This document shows, piece by piece, positions 59,830-64,000 of a stretch of DNA of 64,000 nucleotides; position 1 is the first letter of the stretch; each line of letters begins with the position of its first letter. Under the pieces are notes generated by a model. It was not told the origin of the DNA. It saw only the letters and a program-made list of their open reading frames with translations, and searched no databases. The DNA is from Nymphalis io (lineage: Eukaryota > Arthropoda > Insecta > Lepidoptera > Nymphalidae), in NCBI RefSeq assembly GCF_905147045.1, contig NC_065889.1, positions 8,437,001 to 8,501,000 of the forward strand, written 5' to 3'. The position numbers and the translations under genes are program-made.

Positions 59830-62800
59830 GTAAGACAAATCAATAATTCTTTGTCAATTAAAAGATTATGAACATTTGATTTGAAGGTTTGCTTGGAAGG
59901 TTTCTAGTTTCCTTAAGAAGTTTCCGCAAGAATATAAATAATCAATATCATTACGTCTTTCAAGTGTTCGTACGCACAAGAATCAAATTTTTAAAAAATA
60001 AAAAGCTATGAACTTAATATCTATTGATGTTAACATGTTTTGACGAATGTCTTACCACACAGCCATATAATTATATACATATTGGCTTAATAATACAAAC
60101 AAAGAAACTTACTTTTAATATATACAAACATAATAAGACCTTTATTATGTTAATAATAATTACGAATTTCTTTTTCGCACTGCTGAAAATTCTCCTATAT
60201 GTTATGTTGAATAAGTAATTTTATAATTTTAAAAGTTACTTATTGTAGTTATTTGAGAAGCCGAGATGGCCTAGTGGTTAGAACCCTGTGCATGTGTGTG
60301 AATCTTAACCTATGATCGTGGGTTCAAACTAGACTTGCGCAAACTATGTCATTAAGAAAAAAAGAGAGATATATATCTTTTCGCTCTGTTGTACATTTGT
60401 TTACTTCATCCTGTTCTCACTCTGAGCAAGATATAAAAGAGTGAAATATACCTCAGAGCGAAAAGATATATATCTCTCTTTTTTTCTCAATGACATAGTT
60501 TGCGCAAGTCTAGTTTGAACCCAAGATCATAGGTTAAGATTCACGCGTTCTAACCACTAGGCCATCTCGGCTTCTCAAATAATTACAATAAGTAATACTA
60601 TAACTACAGTAAGTAAAGGGAGTGCGGTCTATTGAGGTATCTTTAATTGACTTGCATACAAAAATAAGCAACAAAGTACGGTCCAGCCACGTAGAAAAGT
60701 TTAGGCTCTGGAATGTCATCTGTCGGCTAGTTTCAGCAACGTCCCAGCAGTGGGACATTAACAGGCTGTTACTGTACTGTTACTGTAGTTATTTGCATTA
60801 TTTATTTTAAAAATTATATAAACTAAATTAAAATGTAACTTGTATGTAGTATCTTTGTTAATTGCATACCTTAGCTGTATAATTTAAAAAACATTTACTG
60901 TAAAATTATATAAAAATAAAATATATTTTTGTTGTATTCTAGGTAAAATAGAGTTCGGGGGTTTTCGATATTAGATTTGTATTTAACAATACTCCTACTG
61001 TTCTGCCATTGAACTCCTGTTATAGTTCAAATATATTTTAGATTATTTCAACTCTAACCTTTTATCTTTAACCTACGCAAATACTAATTTAATTTGATAA
61101 GTCATTTTGTCTGAACCTCTGATAATGAGTCATTAAGTGATAGTTTTATAATTTATTTCCTAAAAAAGAAATTTCCTTTTTTTCTAGTTAGTCTTCAACT
61201 AAAATTGAAAAGGTTATTGAACATTTCTTACAGTAAAAATGACAGTTTAGAATCTAAAGGTCACACACATAATGATATATATAAATAGGTAAGAAGACTC
61301 GCAAATGGGCCACCTGATGGTAAATGGTCACCACTAACATAGACATTGATGCTGTAAGAAATATTAACATTCCATACATTGCCAATGGGCAACCAACTTT
61401 GGGAATAAGATCCTATGTAAGGGACATAGTGTGTCAGTGCCTGTAGTTACACTGCCTCACTCACACTTACAATCCGAACATAATAATACAAATTATTGCT
61501 GTTTGGCACTAGAATATATGACAAGTGGTTGTTACCTGAATATACGGGCTTGCAGAAAACCATACCACGATGTAAATTCATATTAAAAATGTCCTTACTT
61601 AATTTTTTTTTCTTTCCAGTTGGCATGCTGCTGTGGTAGTGCTGCATGCTCTTTGTGCTGCTCAGCGTGTCCATCATGCGCCAATTCCACTTCCACACGC
61701 CTCATGTACACCCTGATGCTGCTATTAGTAATGGTGGTAGCATGTGTAACACTTGCACCAGGATTGCATGAACAAATGAAAAAGGTATTTTAGTTTTAAA
61801 CTTTTGAACTGAGCTTCACTCGGTTCTTATAAAAAGAAAGAAAAAAAAAATTGTTTGTGTAAAAAAATTATTTCCTGGAATGATGCTTAGTTTATAAACT
61901 TACATAGCAAACCTTATCTAAATACAAAATTTTAGTCAAATGCTTTAAGCCATATCCGAGTAACACTAAACAATTTATATAAATGTATACAACATTTTTC
62001 GGTTTAATATTAAAAGAGATATAGGAGACATAGCAATACCCATTTTTCTTCACTTTTATATCAATAAAGATCATCCATCAAAATAATATTATTTTAGGTA
62101 AAATAGCTATAGCAGCTAAAATAGAATATGAATAATTGTTGTAAGTTATATAGATGTTAATCTTCTAAGTATTATTTCAGGTACCATTTTGTGAAAATTC
62201 AACTGGAATAGTTCCAGGGAATTTTAAAGTTGATTGTGATCAAGCTGTTGGTTACTTGGCAGTATACAGGTATATTCTAAATTATTATTGTTATTTTTTC
62301 TTTTACATATGAAAACAAATTTATTTATGTGGTTACATATTCTTATACATAAGATTTTTTATTACAATTTTTTTCCTTATATTTAAATATTTTCTTTATA
62401 TAGTAGGTAGGAGAAGGGTCATTTGATGGAAAGTGATCATAATCACAATGATCACAATTTGATGGAAAGTGATCACCATTAGACCTTGGCTCTCAAGCAT
62501 TATGAGGAATATTAACCATAACTTAACCTAACATCACAGTTATACCACAAGTCAGTGTTGAATGCATCAATAACTTTGGGAGCTATACTGTGCCTGTAGT
62601 AACTCTGGGTCACTCACTCTTCAAACCAGAACGCAACAATACTAAATATTGTTTTGTTTTGTATTGCTTGGTGGTAGAATTTGTGCTGTGTGGGAACACT
62701 CTACAGTACCAAACTACCCCGAGGCTTACACAAAGTAGCACTAAGTAAAATATTAATATATGAATATCTCTAGGTCACTTTGCTAGATTTATATGATATA

Positions 62801-63971
62801 TATTTTTTACTATTAATTGTAATGTATCCTTAATTATATGTCCTTTAGGACAACTTCTGATCAATTTTTTATTAGAATAAAAAAAAATACCTTAATACTA
62901 ATTAATATTACATAATTATATAAGTCAATATTGATTTTGACTAATCAATACACTAAATTTATGAGTTTATTATGCATATCTTATTGAAATTGTATATTAT
63001 AACAAAACAATATTCTTTCAGGATTTGTTTTGCAGCATGTCTCTTTTTCGTTCTCATGGCTTTGATAATGATTGGAGTGAAATCATCAAAGGATCCCAGA
63101 GCTGGTATACAAAATGGGTAATTACCGCTTTGATTTTTATTTTTATGTATCAGGCAAAATACACATTTATATTTGACAGCCTTGTTGGTATAGTGGCTCT
63201 ATAGATATAAGGCCGCAAAGTCCCAAGGTGTTGGGTTCAAAGCCCAGGTCAAGTCAAAGAGTCTCAGTAGCAGCCTAGAGTCTGAATGTTGGAAATGTGT
63301 CCACTCGCATGCCTCGGAAAGCACTTAAAGCCGTTTGAACCTGCGCCTGAACTCTTTCCGGTCGTTTCGGATCGCTGATCCCTCGGTATAGGAGAGTGAG
63401 AGAGTGCATCTGAGTTTGTGCACATAATATGCTGTTTGTAGTGGATTCTTTCTTTATTTATTATTCTTGAGATTGGTTGTAAAGTTAGTAGACTAACAAC
63501 CTATAAATATCATACTATTCAGCAAATGTATCGTTCTCTCAAGAAGAATGTTTGGAGCTAATTCCATCACCCTACTCCAATGTGAACAGCGAATGCACAT
63601 TTGGTCAATGGTTTCCTAGACCACCAAAAGCTTGAAATGACCCATAAAAGTATAAAACCAAATGAGGCACATGAAAGTCAATGCCGCTTGTCCGGATTTC
63701 CACGATCTCCGTTAAAAATTCACGTGTCGCATCTAATGGACCAAAAATAATACTTAAAAATAAATATATTAATAGAATAATAATGTTTCAAGGTTTTGGG
63801 GAATCAAATACTTGGTTGTTATTGGAGGTATCATCGGTGCTTTCTTCATACCTGAAGGACAGTTTGCTTCAACCTGGATGGTGTTTGGTATGATAGGAGG
63901 CTTCTGTTTCATTGTCATCCAACTAATATTGATTATAGACTTTGCACACTCATGGGCTGAAAAATGGGTTT
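59794..63971 (+). CDS. Serinc: Serine incorporator (Serinc/TMS family), first five coding exons; 3' part outside window
   Basis: A multi-pass membrane protein of the SERINC family, linked to incorporation of serine into membrane lipids and, in vertebrates, to phospholipid scrambling. Coding exons: 59794-59829, 61620-61784, 62181-62269, 63022-63117, 63793-63971. All have GT-AG borders and joining phases, giving 188 complete residues and one split codon. The protein opens with the family's MGAVLGLCSAAQ and the cysteine-rich LACCCGSAACSLCCSACPSC. Predicted membrane segments are about 40-58, 90-116, 133-148 and 158-178. Signature pieces are PGLHEQ, VKSSKDPRAGIQNGFW, GAFFIPEG and IDFAHSWAEKWV. Sequons N34-S-T and N73-S-T are present. 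Family proteins are about 400-480 residues, so over half of the gene lies beyond the right edge. Confidence 0.96.
60236..60595. repeat. Long inverted repeat made of two facing family A SINE heads (Serinc intron 1)
   Basis: The left arm 60236-60388 and right arm 60454-60595 are nearly perfect reverse complements across about 145 bp, separated by a 65-nt loop. Each arm carries the tRNA-like head of family A (GCCGAGATGGCCTAGTGGTT and GGGTTCAAAC), left on the + strand, right on the - strand. The only clear difference is a short insertion in the left arm near 60288-60300. In the Serinc pre-mRNA it would fold into a long double-stranded hairpin. Confidence 0.9.
60720..60790 (+). repeat. 3' end of a family A SINE with CTGTTA repeat tail
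   Basis: 'cccagcagtgggacattaac', then 'aggctgttactgtactgtta' is the family A 3' end in plus orientation with its tail repeats. It may be the tail of the inverted structure just upstream. Confidence 0.65.
61285..61575 (-). repeat. SINE-like repeat, family B, in Serinc intron 1
   Basis: 'atgggccacctgatggtaaa', 'aagggacatagtgtgtcagt' and 'tattgctgtttggcactaga' follow family B in reverse. It ends about 45 bp before the exon 2 acceptor. Confidence 0.7.
61620..61784 (+). CDS. Serinc: Serinc coding exon 2
   Basis: 165 nt after a strong pyrimidine tract and TTTCCAG, donor GTATTT, phase 0 on both sides. It encodes the Cys-rich N-terminus, the first membrane helix and APGLHEQMKK. Confidence 0.96.
62181..62269 (+). 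CDS. Serinc: Serinc coding exon 3
   Basis: 89 nt after TATTTCAG, donor GTATAT. It encodes VPFCENSTGIVPGNFKVDCD then QAVGYLAVYR: an extracellular or lumenal loop with two cysteines and a sequon, leading into the second helix. Confidence 0.95.
62400..62735 (-). repeat. SINE-like repeat, family B, diverged, in Serinc intron 3
   Basis: 'ggtcatttgatggaaagtga', 'gtgcctgtagtaactctggg', 'tcactcactcttcaaaccag' and 'gcttggtggtagaattt' match family B in reverse. A piece of about 36 bp containing 'atttgatggaaagtgatca' is duplicated in tandem near 62424-62480. Confidence 0.62.
63022..63117 (+). CDS. Serinc: Serinc coding exon 4
   Basis: 96 nt after TTCTTTCAG, donor GTAATT. It encodes ICFAACLFFVLMALIMIGVK (membrane helix) and SSKDPRAGIQNG, a highly conserved family loop. 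Confidence 0.96.
63178..63490 (+). repeat. SINE, family C, in Serinc intron 4
   Basis: The tRNA-like head has B-box GGGTTCAAAGCCC (63233-63245). The body 'cctcggaaagcacttaaagc', 'gcgcctgaactctttccggt' and 'ttgagattggttg' matches 31790-32160. Confidence 0.75.
63530..63740 (-). repeat. Degraded tRNA-derived SINE, family A, in Serinc intron 4
   Basis: 'agaatgtttggagctaattc', 'accctactccaatgtgaac', 'gaggcacatgaaagtcaatg', 'cgcttgtccggattt' and 'aaaaattcacgtgtc' match family A in order, with many changes. Confidence 0.6.
63793..63971 (+). CDS. Serinc: Serinc coding exon 5
   Basis: 179 nt after GTTTCAAG, donor GTAAGT at 63972. It encodes FWGIKYLVVIGGIIGAFFIP, then EGQFASTWMVFGMIGG and the helix ending IDFAHSWAEKWV. 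One base of the next codon is carried over to an exon outside the window. Reading upstream of 63793 or beyond 63971 gives intron sequence. Confidence 0.95.
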
Positions 63972-64000
63972 GTAAGTATATGTTTTATTCTAATTATTAG

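Noticed and set aside
60261..60331. tRNA-like segment beginning GCCGAGATGGCC
   Set aside because: It is the head of family A SINEs, present in many copies and here part of an inverted repeat; it does not form a full cloverleaf.
1..64000. CRISPR arrays, prophage, bacterial operons, endogenous viral genes or a novel multi-gene system
   Set aside because: None was seen. The window is insect nuclear DNA with spliced genes, and its repeats are dispersed LINE/SINE copies and not regularly spaced arrays.

Overview
The window is animal nuclear DNA, most likely from a moth or butterfly (Lepidoptera). It is AT-rich, has spliced genes with GT-AG introns, and carries repeat families that look lepidopteran: an RTE-type LINE and three SINE-like families. 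The order is inferred from the repeat types and from the insect-like form of the genes. No bacterial, viral or CRISPR features were seen.

Layout, with all three protein genes on the + strand. (1) 1-1581: the last two coding exons of Mccc1 (methylcrotonoyl-CoA carboxylase alpha subunit), which encode the biotin-carrier domain with its MKM motif. (2) 1582-12300: a gene-poor spacer holding a tRNA-Ala(AGC) gene (5119-5191), several SINEs, a 5'-truncated RTE fragment with a target-site duplication, and a full-length RTE LINE (6017-9176, minus strand) with an intact 987-residue ORF and a perfect 12-bp target-site duplication. (3) 12300-52411: a GC-rich promoter and leader, then an eight-coding-exon gene spread over 39 kb. 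Its exons join in frame to give a 442-residue protein with one C2H2 finger and a C-terminal C-clamp, so it is the Glut4EF / ZNF704-ZNF395-SLC2A4RG transcription factor. (4) 52412-59793: its 3' UTR and spacer, AT-rich and almost featureless. (5) 59794-63971: the first five coding exons of Serinc, which runs off the right edge; at least three of its four introns contain SINE remnants.

The three genes have unrelated jobs (mitochondrial leucine catabolism, transcription, multi-pass membrane protein) and are simply neighbours. The large Glut4EF introns hold scattered GC-rich islets and some motif clusters. The most notable are three palindromic Smad-type sites spaced about one helical turn apart, a recurrent GACCTAGTT word, and GCCGGCG sites that this protein family itself is reported to bind. 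Several perfect or near-perfect inverted repeats also occur, including a 64-nt perfect palindrome and a SINE foldback with arms of about 145 bp in Serinc intron 1. I found no convincing new multi-gene system. The best leads are the non-coding structures and the intact LINE.
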